The notes under the pieces: generated by a model
Told to the model about the DNA's origin: nothing
The model's input: only the letters and a program-made list of their open reading frames with translations
The model's database searches: none
In this document: one piece after another, positions 53,362-61,247 of the stretch
How positions within the stretch are numbered: the stretch's first letter is position 1
Layout of the letters: every line of letters begins with the position of its first letter
Program-made: the position numbers and the translations under genes
NCBI GenBank assembly: GCA_000720845.1
Contig: JODU01000017.1
Location: 248,001-312,000 of the forward strand
DNA length: 64,000 nucleotides
Reading direction: 5' to 3'
Origin: Kitasatospora aureofaciens
Lineage (GTDB): Bacteria; Actinomycetota; Actinomycetes; Streptomycetales; Streptomycetaceae

Positions 53362-54192
53362 ATGTTCCGCAAACAGCCCGCACCTGACGGTGAAGAGCTG
53401 CTCGCCCGGCTGGCCTCGTTGACCACCCGGGCCAAGGAGCTCGCGGAGCTGCGGCGGTCGCAGGTGGAGCTGGCGATCGCCCTGCAGCGCGACATGCTCC
53501 CGGCGGACCTGCCCGTCGTTCCCGGCATTCACCTGGCCGCCTGCTACTCGCCCGCGTACGCCGGACTCAACGTGGGCGGCGACTGGTACGACGCCTTCAC
53601 CCTCCCCGACGGCCGTATCGGCCTCTCCGTCGGCGATGTCCAGGGCCACGCCATCGACGCGGCCGCCTTCATGGGCCAGGTCCGGGTCGGCCTGCGAGCG
53701 CTCGCCTCCGTGACCAGTGAACCCGGTGACCTCCTCGCCTGCACGAACGAGCTGGTCCTCTCCCTGAACAAGGACCTGTTCGCCACCTGCACCTTCATGC
53801 GCTACGACCCGGCGTCCGGCCTGCTGGAGAGCGCCCGGGCCGGCCACGTCCCCTGCGTCCGGGCCACGGCGGACGGCAGGGCGGAGGTCTGCCGGGACGA
53901 GGGCGGGCCCCCGCTGGGCGTCCTGGAGGGCACCGACTACCCCGTGACCCGGTACCGGCTCGCCACCGGCGGGGTGTTCGTCCTGGTCACGGACGGTGTG
54001 GTGGAGGGCCCCTCCCTGAGCGTCGACGACGGCCTGGAACGGGTGGTGCGGCTGGCCGGCCTCGCCGCCGTCGCCGGGATGGAGGTGCACGCGCTGGCGG
54101 CCGCCGTGCTCAAGAACGCCGAGCTGATCGGGCACGAGGACGACGCCGCCGTGCTCGTCGTCGGCCATGACAGGCGGGGCGTTACGCCGTAG
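53362..54192 (+). CDS. PP2C/SpoIIE-type serine phosphatase
   Basis: A 276-residue stand-alone phosphatase. ATG 53362 has GGGGAG 6 bases upstream. A short coiled coil (about 10-45, 'LLARLASLTTRAKELAELR') leads into the PPM core: 'ALQRDMLPADLPVVPGIHL', VGGDWYDAF, VGDVQGHAIDAA, LVTDGVVEG and EDDAAVLVV carry the metal aspartates. SpoIIE-like enzymes usually dephosphorylate anti-anti-sigma factors. It is followed 50 bases later by a MASE1 membrane sensor, so the pair may be a split signalling unit. Confidence 0.92.
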   Translation: MFRKQPAPDGEELLARLASLTTRAKELAELRRSQVELAIALQRDMLPADLPVVPGIHLAACYSPAYAGLNVGGDWYDAFTLPDGRIGLSVGDVQGHAIDAAAFMGQVRVGLRALASVTSEPGDLLACTNELVLSLNKDLFATCTFMRYDPASGLLESARAGHVPCVRATADGRAEVCRDEGGPPLGVLEGTDYPVTRYRLATGGVFVLVTDGVVEGPSLSVDDGLERVVRLAGLAAVAGMEVHALAAAVLKNAELIGHEDDAAVLVVGHDRRGVTP

Positions 54193-54242
54193 GGCGGGTC
54201 GGCGCGCCTGTCACCTCGCCGACCCGGCGGCACCGGTGTCTG

Positions 54243-55232
54243 ATGGCTGCTGTGGTGGGTATCCGTGCATGGCCGCGACCGGTCGTCCTCGCCTGTGCGA
54301 CGCTGCTGGTCGCCGGCTGCTACTACGCGGCGGGGCGGCTCGGACTGTCGCAGCAGCTGACCGCCGACGGTTCGGTCGTGACGCCCATCTGGCCGCCCAC
54401 CGGCCTCGCGGTGGCGTGCCTGCTCCTGTTCGGGCCGTGGTGCGTGCCGGGCATCGCCCTCGGCGCCCTGCTGGTCATACTCTCCCTCGGAGACCTTGGG
54501 GCCGAGGCCGTCGGAATCATGGCCGGCAACACCGCCGCCCCCGTCTGCGCCTGGCTGATGCTGCGCGCGGTGGGGTTCCGCGTGAGCCTGAGCCGTCTGC
54601 GCGACGGACTCGCGCTGGTCTTCCTCGGCGCGCTGACCGCCATGCTGATCAGCTCGGGCACGGGCGTCGGCATGCTCGTGCTGGCGGACAAACTCCCCAC
54701 CGGCCATCTGGAGATCGTCTGGCTGGCCTGGTGGGTCGGTGACGCCATGGGCGTCGTCCTGGTCACCCCGCTGCTGCTCCTGCTGTACCGTGCTCGCCTG
54801 CCGCCCCCGTCAGCGCGCTGGGCCGAGGCCGTCGGGCTCACCGTCGTCGTGTGCGTCCTGGTGCCGCTGATCATGTACAGCTCGGTCAGCGTGCTGTTCC
54901 TGGCGTATCCCATCCTGATCTGGTCGGCGCTGCGCTTCCAGCTGGCGGGCGGCATCCCGTGCGCCCTGTTCGTGTCGGTGACGGCCACCGTCGTGGCCCG
55001 GCACGAGGCAGGCTCCTTCAGCAAGCTGACCGACATCGAGACGATGATGCGACTCCAGGCGTTCAACGGCACCCTGGGACTGACCGCGCTCCTGCTCTCC
55101 GCGGTGATCAGCGAACAGCTCAACACCAGACGGTCGGTGGAGCGCGCCTGCCACGAGCTGGTCGAGGCACTTCAGCACCTGAACGCCGGCGGCTCCGGCA
55201 ACCAGGGCCCGCCCGGAGGAGACGCCCGGTGA
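54243..55232 (+). CDS. MASE1-domain membrane sensor without an output domain
   Basis: A 329-residue membrane protein with about eight hydrophobic helices. The MASE1 marks are WPPTGLAVACLLLFG, 'GNTAAPVCAWLMLRAVG', WWVGDAMGVVLVTPLLL and WSALRF. MASE1 normally sits before a kinase, diguanylate cyclase or phosphatase; here only a short polar tail follows (about 295-329, ERACHELVEALQHL), so the output is probably supplied by the upstream PP2C in trans. A bidirectional terminator follows. Confidence 0.88.
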   Translation: MAAVVGIRAWPRPVVLACATLLVAGCYYAAGRLGLSQQLTADGSVVTPIWPPTGLAVACLLLFGPWCVPGIALGALLVILSLGDLGAEAVGIMAGNTAAPVCAWLMLRAVGFRVSLSRLRDGLALVFLGALTAMLISSGTGVGMLVLADKLPTGHLEIVWLAWWVGDAMGVVLVTPLLLLLYRARLPPPSARWAEAVGLTVVVCVLVPLIMYSSVSVLFLAYPILIWSALRFQLAGGIPCALFVSVTATVVARHEAGSFSKLTDIETMMRLQAFNGTLGLTALLLSAVISEQLNTRRSVERACHELVEALQHLNAGGSGNQGPPGGDAR

Positions 55233-55278
55233 GCGGCAAGCGCTCGGCACCCCGGCCCGGTCGCTTCAGGCGGCCGCC

Positions 55279-55313
55279 GCCCGGCCCCGGACATCACCCG
55301 TCCGGGGCCGGGC
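55279..55313. terminator. Bidirectional hairpin terminator
   Basis: GCCCGGCCCCGGAC and GTCCGGGGCCGGGC form a perfect 14-base stem with a 7-base loop, between the convergent MASE1 and RhaS-like genes. It is the strongest hairpin seen in the window. Confidence 0.85.
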
Positions 55314-55322
55314 GCACGGTGG

Positions 55323-56399
55323 TCAGAAGTCGTAGTCGTCGATGTTCCCGGCGTCGAACACCGTCGGGTCGCCGAGCGTGATGACCCCGTTCCCGCCGAG
55401 CTTGTACCAGCCCATGTCGCCGGCCAGGAACATCTGCCCCTCCCGGCCGGTGATCTGTCCGGAGGCGAGGGCCACCGCGGCGTGACCGGCCAGTTCGCCG
55501 AGCTTGGCCGGGTCCCACAGCAGGAACGCCTCCACCGTGCCGTCCTCGATGTAGGGACGCATGTCGTTGGGGGCGCCGAGCCCGGTGAGCTTCACCTCGC
55601 CCTTGTACCGCGACTGGGACAGGTACTTCGCGGCCGCCTTGATCCCGTTGGTGGTGGGGGAGATGATCCCCTTCAGCTTCCCGTGGTCCCGCAGCAGCTC
55701 CTCGGCCTTCCGGTACGACTTCTCCGCCTCGTCGTCGCCGTGGACGACGTCCACCAGCCGCATCTCCTTGTACCGCGGATCCTCCAGCTCCTTCTTGATG
55801 CTGCTGATCCAGGCGTTCTGGTTCGTCGCCGTCCGGGCGGCGGACAGGATCGCGATGTCGCCCTTGTAGCCGATCTGCTCGCCGAGCAGTTCCAGCTGCC
55901 GTACGGCGATGTCCTCGGCGCTCGCCGGGGAGACGAAGGCGTAGCGGCACTCGGGCTTGGTGTCGGAGTCGTACGTGACGACCTTGACGCCCTTCGCCAT
56001 GGCCTGCTTGAGGGCGTCGCACAGCGCGTCGGGGTCCAGCGCCGAGACGGCGATCGCGTCGGCCTTCTGCTCGGTGAGGTCGTTGATGTGGGACACCTGC
56101 CCGGAGGCGTCGGAGCCCTGGTCCGTGCCCACCTCCTTGAAGGTGGAGCCCAGGGCCTCGACGGCGCGCTCCCCGCCCCGGTCGGCGACCGAGAAGTACG
56201 GCGTGTTGACCTGCTTGGGAAGGAAGCCGACGGTCAGGCCGGTCTTGGTGGGCGCGTTGGGGGAGGCCTCGGCGTTCTTGGCGTTCGCCGCCGTGTCGCC
56301 CGCCGGGCTGTCACCCTCACCGCACGCGGCGGTGAGGAGACTGAGGGAGGACACGGCGGCGACGAGTACGGCGGCGCGGCGTGAGGGGGTGTTGTGCAT
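55323..56399 (-). CDS. RhaS-like sugar-binding lipoprotein (rhamnose-type ABC importer)
   Basis: A 358-residue periplasmic-type binding protein. ATG 56399 begins a lipoprotein signal ending LLTAAC with Cys26; the open frame upstream is not used. The fold is the ribose/rhamnose class ('LTVGFLPKQVNTPYFSVADR', VVTYDSDTKPE, the end FDAGNIDDYDF), and the end motif is like that of rhizobial RhaS rhamnose-binding proteins. No permease or ATPase is adjacent, so it is an orphan. The operator upstream nearly equals that of the rhamnosidase at 16716, supporting rhamnose as ligand. Confidence 0.85.
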   Translation of the reverse strand: MHNTPSRRAAVLVAAVSSLSLLTAACGEGDSPAGDTAANAKNAEASPNAPTKTGLTVGFLPKQVNTPYFSVADRGGERAVEALGSTFKEVGTDQGSDASGQVSHINDLTEQKADAIAVSALDPDALCDALKQAMAKGVKVVTYDSDTKPECRYAFVSPASAEDIAVRQLELLGEQIGYKGDIAILSAARTATNQNAWISSIKKELEDPRYKEMRLVDVVHGDDEAEKSYRKAEELLRDHGKLKGIISPTTNGIKAAAKYLSQSRYKGEVKLTGLGAPNDMRPYIEDGTVEAFLLWDPAKLGELAGHAAVALASGQITGREGQMFLAGDMGWYKLGGNGVITLGDPTVFDAGNIDDYDF

Positions 56400-56441
56400 G
56401 TGCTTCTTTCGGAGGGCCGCCCGAGCGTGGGGCCAGGGCAC

Positions 56442-56455
56442 TGAAAGGATTCAAT
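56442..56455 (-). promoter_or_regulatory. LacI-type operator before the RhaS-like gene
   Basis: TGAAAGGATTCAAT has arms TGAA/TTCA and matches TGAAACGATTCAAT at 20164-20177 in 13 of 14 bases, in the same orientation relative to its gene, 43 bases before the start. Confidence 0.65.
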
Positions 56456-56560
56456 GAAGCTTGACCGGGACGCTAGGCACAAACGTGGTCGTGGTCAATG
56501 CACTTGCGGGAAACAGTTGTTGAGCCCGCGGCCTCTCAGGTCTGCCCCTTCGGGGGTTGC

Positions 56561-58027
56561 TCAGGCCGACACCCGCGTGTCCGCCCCCGCCGCCCGGCCG
56601 AGCGTGCGGTCGAAGAGGGTGAGCAGCAGATAGAGCACGCCGGCGCCGAGCATCACCCAGGCCAGCCGGTGCAGGCCGCCGGTGTCCGCGCGCTGTCCGA
56701 AGGAGGCCGCGGTCGCGGAGGAGGCGACCATCGAGCCGATGTAGGCGAAGGTGCGCAGCAACCCGGCCGAGGAGGCGGTGCGCTCCGGGTCGGCCTGGAA
56801 GTAGACGGAGTTCTGCAGGGCGAGGTTGTTGAGCCCCTGCGGGACGCCGAAGATCAGCGCGACCAGCAGCAGCATCCACAGCGGGCTGTCGCCGCCCAGC
56901 GTGAGGATCACCAGGCACGCGGCGATCTGTCCGACCGCGCCGAGCAGCAGTTTCCCCCGGACGCCGGTGCTGCGCCCCGACACGAGCGAGACCCCTATCG
57001 CCAGCAGGAACATGGGGATCTGCGCCAGGCCGGCGTGGAAGGGCGTCAGCCCGAAGCCCTCCTCGGTCCACTGGGTGAAGCCGTAGAGGAAGGAGTACGC
57101 GACGACGTAGGCCACGAGGGCCCGCCCGTAGGTGGCCAGCAGGGGAGTGTTGCCGCCGAGCACCCGCAGGTCGATGAAGGGCGTGGCGGCGCGCAGTTCC
57201 CGTACCGCGAACGCCGCTCCCGCGGCGGCGGCGAGCACGAGCAGGTACCAGTCGCGCAGGTGCAGGTTCATCAGGAAGAGCAGCAGCGAGACCAGCATCG
57301 CCGCGAACAGTCCCATGCCGGGCAGGTCGAGGCGGGCGGCCAGGCTCCCGCGCCGCGCGGACCGGTCCGCGGGCTCCGCGGTGGACTCCGCTGCGGGCTC
57401 GGCCGTGGACCGCGCCGCGGGCGCAGCCTTGGGCAGCCGCAGCAGCCCCAGCAGGACGGCCGCGACGGCCAGGGGCACGTTCAGCGCGAAGGTGGCGCGC
57501 CAGCCGCCCACCGCGATCAGCAGGCCGCCCAGCAGCGGGCCGACGACGGCGATGGTCTGGTTGGCCACCGCCAGCGCGGTGAGCACGCCGCCGGGGCTGT
57601 TCCGTCCGGTGCGCTCGGCCTCGCTGCGCACCAGGGCCATCGCCGCGGGGTAGCCGGCGCAGGTGCCGAACCCGAGCAGGACCCGCGCGCCGATCAGCAC
57701 ACCCAGGTCGGGCGCGAGGGCGCCCACGGCACCCGCGACGCCGACGAGGCCGGTGCTGAGGAGGAAGAGCCGGCGCGGTCCGAAGACGTCGATGAGCCGG
57801 CCGACGACCGGCTGTCCGAGCGACGTGGCCAGATAGAGGGCGGAGACGAGCCAGGCGGTCTGCGAGGCCGGCGCGCCCAGGGCTCTGCCGATCGGGACGA
57901 GGGCGACCGCGATGATCGTCGAGTTGATCGGGTTGAGCACCGAACCGAGCAGCATCGGCGGCAGCAGTCCGCGGTCGAAGCCGGGCCGCTCCGTGCCGAC
58001 CTCCGGGTCCGCCTTCGCGTCAGTCAC
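56561..58027 (-). CDS. MFS transporter, DHA2-like drug exporter
   Basis: A 488-residue major facilitator with about 13-14 hydrophobic segments. LNPINSTIIAVALVPIG, 'VSALYLATSLGQPVVGRLID' and FGPRRLF (motif A) mark the drug:H+ antiporter group. A cytosolic loop near 205-225 holds an Ala/Glu/Ser repeat (STAEPAAESTAEPA). It overlaps the upstream marR by 8 bases and so is co-transcribed with its regulator; export of a toxic ligand is likely. Confidence 0.9.
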   Translation of the reverse strand: MTDAKADPEVGTERPGFDRGLLPPMLLGSVLNPINSTIIAVALVPIGRALGAPASQTAWLVSALYLATSLGQPVVGRLIDVFGPRRLFLLSTGLVGVAGAVGALAPDLGVLIGARVLLGFGTCAGYPAAMALVRSEAERTGRNSPGGVLTALAVANQTIAVVGPLLGGLLIAVGGWRATFALNVPLAVAAVLLGLLRLPKAAPAARSTAEPAAESTAEPADRSARRGSLAARLDLPGMGLFAAMLVSLLLFLMNLHLRDWYLLVLAAAAGAAFAVRELRAATPFIDLRVLGGNTPLLATYGRALVAYVVAYSFLYGFTQWTEEGFGLTPFHAGLAQIPMFLLAIGVSLVSGRSTGVRGKLLLGAVGQIAACLVILTLGGDSPLWMLLLVALIFGVPQGLNNLALQNSVYFQADPERTASSAGLLRTFAYIGSMVASSATAASFGQRADTGGLHRLAWVMLGAGVLYLLLTLFDRTLGRAAGADTRVSA

Positions 58028-58466
58028 GGTTCAGTCGCTCCAGCACGGCCATGGCCGCGATCACGGTCCGGCGTTCCTCCTCGGTGCACCGGTCCTGGAG
58101 GCGCGCGGCGAGCCATTCCGTGCGGGCCTGCCGTCCCTCCTCCACGCGGCGGACGCCCTCCGGGGTCAGCGTGATCAGCAGGCGCCGTCCGTCGTCGGGG
58201 TCGGGGTGCCGCTCCACCAGCCCCATGGAGGCGAGGGCGGTGACCGTCGCCGTCATCGACTGGTGCCTGACCCCTTCGGTCGCGGCGAGTTCGCTGGCCG
58301 TGACGCCCCCATGGTCGGACAGCCGGGCCAGCACCGAGGCCTGGCCCAGGGTGAGGTCCTCGACCTCGGACGCCTTGAGGATGCGCCTGCGCAGCCGGCT
58401 GATGACCGCCCGGACCTCCCGCGAGGCCTGGACGGCCGACGGTGAGGGGCTCTCGTTCTCGCTCAT
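58020..58466 (-). CDS. MarR-family transcriptional regulator
   Basis: A 148-residue winged-helix repressor. ATG 58466 (MSENESPSPS) is preferred over the longer frame. 'VTASELAATEGVRHQSMTAT' is the recognition helix region and DPDDGRRLLITL the wing. It is the first gene of a marR-MFS operon with a 28-base palindrome just upstream, so it probably autoregulates the efflux system. Confidence 0.93.
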   Translation of the reverse strand: MSENESPSPSAVQASREVRAVISRLRRRILKASEVEDLTLGQASVLARLSDHGGVTASELAATEGVRHQSMTATVTALASMGLVERHPDPDDGRRLLITLTPEGVRRVEEGRQARTEWLAARLQDRCTEEERRTVIAAMAVLERLNRD

Positions 58467-58484
58467 GCCCCCAGAATAATGTCC

Positions 58485-58512
58485 ACAGGTTGAGCTGTAC
58501 AGCTTGACCTGT
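58485..58512. promoter_or_regulatory. 28-base MarR operator
   Basis: The core AGCTGTACAGCT is a perfect 12-base palindrome with outer arms ACAGGT/ACCTGT; 12 of 14 base pairs are symmetric. It starts 19 bases before the marR ATG. The 308-base gap 58467-58774 also holds the gene-tail remnant listed next. Confidence 0.75.
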
Positions 58513-58662
58513 ACACAAGGCTCGCGAAGGCGGCCGCGGAGACGCCGGGTCTCGTCGGGGTCGGTGAGCACCCGTCAGCAGCCGACGGCCGACTCCGCAC
58601 GGGTGGCGACTCCGCCCGGACCGAGGTCCCTCCGCGTGGCCTGCCCGGTTCACGGCGGCCCC

Positions 58663-58773
58663 GTCGAGTACGACGGCTACAGCAACGACGCCTGGTCATG
58701 TCTGCCCGGCCACGGCGGCTACGTCTCCCGCACCTTCCTCGACCTCGACGACGCCTGGCTCCCGGAGTGCCCA
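58663..58773 (+). pseudogene. C-terminal remnant of an SH3-like secreted protein, copy 1
   Basis: A 37-codon stretch (VEYDGYSNDAWS, then GHGGYVSRTFLDLDDAWLP) shows sense in a frame that has no own start or stop nearby and runs out of frame into the next gene. The GGYVSxxF pattern resembles the end of small SH3-like cell-wall domains. It is homologous to copy 2 at 59833-59952 (18 of 37 identical). Its last codons supply GGAG as ribosome site for the gene at 58775. Confidence 0.55.
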
Positions 58774-58774
58774 C

Positions 58775-59836
58775 ATGCTGACCCCTTCCCCCCGCCCCAG
58801 ACCTCGCACCACCCGCGCCCCGAGCGGCACGGTGTGCCTGCTCGCCCTCGTCGGCACGGCCCTCGCCACCGTGCCCGCCGAGGGCGCCGAGGGCTTCGAC
58901 CCATCCGCTCCGGTGTCCTGGCGGGCCGACCTGGCCCCGGTCGGCACCGACGACGTCAACGTCCGGTACGACTCGGGCGCCCTACGGGTGCGCGACGGCT
59001 CCGTCAGCCCCGCCTCCCTCGGCCGGGACCGCGGCTACGCGTCCGCGGTACTGGACCCGCACCCCGTGGGCCGTCCCGTGAACCGGGTCGCCGTGGCCCT
59101 CGACGCGACGGTGCCCGACACGGCGAGCGTCGAGGCCGACGTACGCGGACGCGCGGCCGACGGCACCTGGACCGAGTGGCGGGGTGCGGCGCCCGGCGCC
59201 CCGGCCGAACTGCCCCGTGACGTCGTCGACGTCCAGGCCCGGCTCACCCTGTGGAACGCCAAGGGCGGGCCGACCGCGGTGGTACGGGCGGTGACCCTGA
59301 CGGCGGACGACGCGGGCACCGCCCCCGCCGAGCCCGCGCCGACGACCAGGGCCGCCGCCTTCTCCGCCCGCGTCTACGCCACCCGCGAGGGACTCGTCGG
59401 GTACACCACCGCCAACGGGCACGTCATCGAGGCCGACGACCACTTCGTGGCCCTCCCCTCGCGTCGGGCCCTGTCGCCCAAGGGCAGCGGTCAGTACTCG
59501 GTGCAGGTGTGCGGGCCCGCCCGCTGCGAGACGGCGCCGGTCTGGGACGTCGGTCCGTGGAACACGCACGACGACCACTGGAACCCCTCGGCGCAGCGCG
59601 AGCAGTGGAAGGACCTGCCGCGGGGGCTGGCCCAGGCCCAGGCCGCCTACGAGGACGGCTACAACGGCGGGCGCGACGAGTTCGGCCGGCAGGTCGCCAA
59701 CCCGGCAGGCATCGACCTCGCCGACGGCACCTTCTACAACGTCGGTCTCGACGACAACGGCTGGGTGACCGTCACCTACCTGTGGACTGAGAGCGGCGGT
59801 GACACCACGCCCCTGTCGACCACGGCCGGCTCGTGA
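58775..59836 (+). CDS. Secreted hypothetical protein
   Basis: A 353-residue exported protein. The N-terminus (basic 1-17, hydrophobic LLALVGTALATVPAEG, about 22-37) is a Sec signal. Residues about 40-185 form a beta-rich region (VNRVAVALDATVPDTASVEA, 'GTWTEWRGAA') like domains seen before secreted cell-wall enzymes. The C-terminal part (about 200-345) has two cysteines (VCGPARCE) and 'VWDVGPWNTHDDHWNPS'. I recognise no catalytic family. GGAG lies 7 bases before the ATG. It is framed by two related gene tails, which may originally have belonged to proteins of this kind. Confidence 0.82.
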   Translation: MLTPSPRPRPRTTRAPSGTVCLLALVGTALATVPAEGAEGFDPSAPVSWRADLAPVGTDDVNVRYDSGALRVRDGSVSPASLGRDRGYASAVLDPHPVGRPVNRVAVALDATVPDTASVEADVRGRAADGTWTEWRGAAPGAPAELPRDVVDVQARLTLWNAKGGPTAVVRAVTLTADDAGTAPAEPAPTTRAAAFSARVYATREGLVGYTTANGHVIEADDHFVALPSRRALSPKGSGQYSVQVCGPARCETAPVWDVGPWNTHDDHWNPSAQREQWKDLPRGLAQAQAAYEDGYNGGRDEFGRQVANPAGIDLADGTFYNVGLDDNGWVTVTYLWTESGGDTTPLSTTAGS

Positions 59837-59952
59837 ACCACGACGGCCACGGCAACGCCGCCCGGCCCCGACAGCCCGACCACGACGGTTACGTCTCCAA
59901 CGTCTTCAACGTCTTCATCGACGTGGCCGACGCCCGGCTCCCGGGCGTCCCC
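59833..59952 (+). pseudogene. C-terminal remnant of an SH3-like secreted protein, copy 2, with 9-base duplication
   Basis: Starting at a GTG that overlaps the stop of the previous gene (GTGA), the frame reads VNHDGHGNAA, then 'DHDGYVSNVFNVFIDVADA' and RLPGVP. AACGTCTTC is repeated in tandem (59899-59907 and 59908-59916), adding three residues; without it the alignment to copy 1 is gapless. The frame then runs out of phase into the DUF2809 gene. It may be a decayed tail of the preceding gene displaced by a frameshift. Confidence 0.55.
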
Positions 59953-59998
59953 ACCTGCCGACCCTCCGACAGGGCGGAACCGGCCGCACAATGGACGC

Positions 59999-60403
59999 AT
60001 GACCTCCCCCTCCACCCGGGTCGCCGTGCGGGACGACCAGACGCCCACGCGCACCCGCCTCACGGCCGCCCTGGCCGCAGCGGTGATCGTCGGCGCCGGA
60101 CTCGGGCTCAGGGCCGTGGCGGCGGGCGCGGTGGCCAAGTACGGCGGAGACGCGCTGTACACCCTGCTGCTGTTCGCCCTCGTCCTCCTGGTGGCGCCGA
60201 GGACGGCACCGACGAAGGCCGCCGCGTCGGCCCTGGCGGTGAGTTGGGGCGTGGAGTTCCTCCAGCTCACCGACGTGCCCGCGCACCTCGCCCGGCAAAG
60301 CACGGCGGCCCGTCTGGTCCTGGGTTCCACCTTCAACGCACCGGACCTGTTCTGGTACGCGGTCGGCGCGGCGACCGGCCTGCTGGCCGTCAGGCGAGCG
60401 TGA
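59999..60403 (+). CDS. DUF2809-family small membrane protein
   Basis: A 134-residue protein with three to four hydrophobic segments. The family pattern is KYGGDALYTLLLFALVLL (near 48-65), then SWGVEFLQLT and LVLGSTFNAPDLFWYAVG at the end. Function is unknown. ATG 59999 is chosen because the earlier ATG at 59991 meets a stop at once. Its 3' end overlaps the convergent pxpC by 14 bases. Confidence 0.85.
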   Translation: MTSPSTRVAVRDDQTPTRTRLTAALAAAVIVGAGLGLRAVAAGAVAKYGGDALYTLLLFALVLLVAPRTAPTKAAASALAVSWGVEFLQLTDVPAHLARQSTAARLVLGSTFNAPDLFWYAVGAATGLLAVRRA

Positions 60404-61247
60404 AGCGCACCGGGGTTCCGGCCACGGCCTGGGCCGCCGCGGCCAGAGCGGGCTCCGGGACGACGGCGACGACGGGATAGCCGCCCGTCGTCGGGTGGTC
60501 GTGCAGGAAGAGCACCGGCCGTCCGTCCGGCGGCACCTGCACCGCGCCCAGGACCATGCCCTCGCTGGGCAGTTCGCCGGCCGACGCGCGCTCCAGCGAG
60601 GGTCCCTCGGTGCGCAGGCCGATGCGATTGCTGTGCGGGGAGACACGGTAGGTGGCCGAGGTGAAGGTGCGCAGGGCGGCCGGGGTGAACCAGTCGGCGC
60701 GGGGGCCGAGCCGTGCCGGCAGGACCAGTTCGGCGGGCGGTCCGGGCCAGGGCGCGGCGACCGGCGCCGGCACCGGCCGCGCGGGGGTGCCCACCGCGAC
60801 GAGGTCCCCGTCCCGCAGGGGCTCCGGGCCCAGACCCGACAGCAGGTCCGTCGAGCGGCTGCCCAGGACCGGTTCGGCGGCGATGCCACCCGCGACGGCC
60901 ACGTACGAGCGGACGCCCGCGGTCGCCGCCCCCACGTCCAGGACCGAACCCGCCGGCACCCGCACCGGGGCGCCCCAGGCGACCGGTCCGCCGTCGACCG
61001 TCACCGGGCAGGGCGCACCGCCGACCACGGCGGTGACGTCCTGGTCGGGCCGCAGGGCGCAGCCGGTCAGGGTCGTCTCCAGGACGGCGGCGTCCGGAGC
61101 GTTGCCCAGGAGACGGTTGGCCAGCCGCATCGCGGGCGCGTCCAGCGCACCGGAGCGGGGTACGCCCAGATGGGCGTGACCGGGCCGGCCCGAGTCCTGC
61201 ACCGTCGTGAGCGCCCCGGAGCGCACGATCGTGAGCTTCGTCGTCAT
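60390..61247 (-). CDS. pxpC: 5-oxoprolinase subunit C
   Basis: A 285-residue member of the biotin-dependent carboxyltransferase-like KipA family. With PxpA and PxpB it opens 5-oxoproline (pyroglutamate) to glutamate with ATP. The start TIVRSGALTTVQDSGRPGHA, HLGVPRSGALDAPAMRLANR, 'RVSPHSNRIGLRTEGP' and LPSEGMVLGAVQVPPDG are family landmarks. ATG 61247 overlaps the pxpB stop as ATGA. It is the last gene of the operon. Confidence 0.92.
   Translation of the reverse strand: MTTKLTIVRSGALTTVQDSGRPGHAHLGVPRSGALDAPAMRLANRLLGNAPDAAVLETTLTGCALRPDQDVTAVVGGAPCPVTVDGGPVAWGAPVRVPAGSVLDVGAATAGVRSYVAVAGGIAAEPVLGSRSTDLLSGLGPEPLRDGDLVAVGTPARPVPAPVAAPWPGPPAELVLPARLGPRADWFTPAALRTFTSATYRVSPHSNRIGLRTEGPSLERASAGELPSEGMVLGAVQVPPDGRPVLFLHDHPTTGGYPVVAVVPEPALAAAAQAVAGTPVRFTLA

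Noticed and set aside
58504..59220. A 238-codon plus-strand frame as a real gene
   Set aside because: Only about 37 codons in the middle look protein-like; the start overlaps the MarR operator and the end is a shadow of the secreted-protein gene.
59833..60480. A 215-codon frame starting at the GTGA overlap
   Set aside because: After the first 40 codons it overlaps the well-supported DUF2809 gene in another frame and has no sensible sequence.
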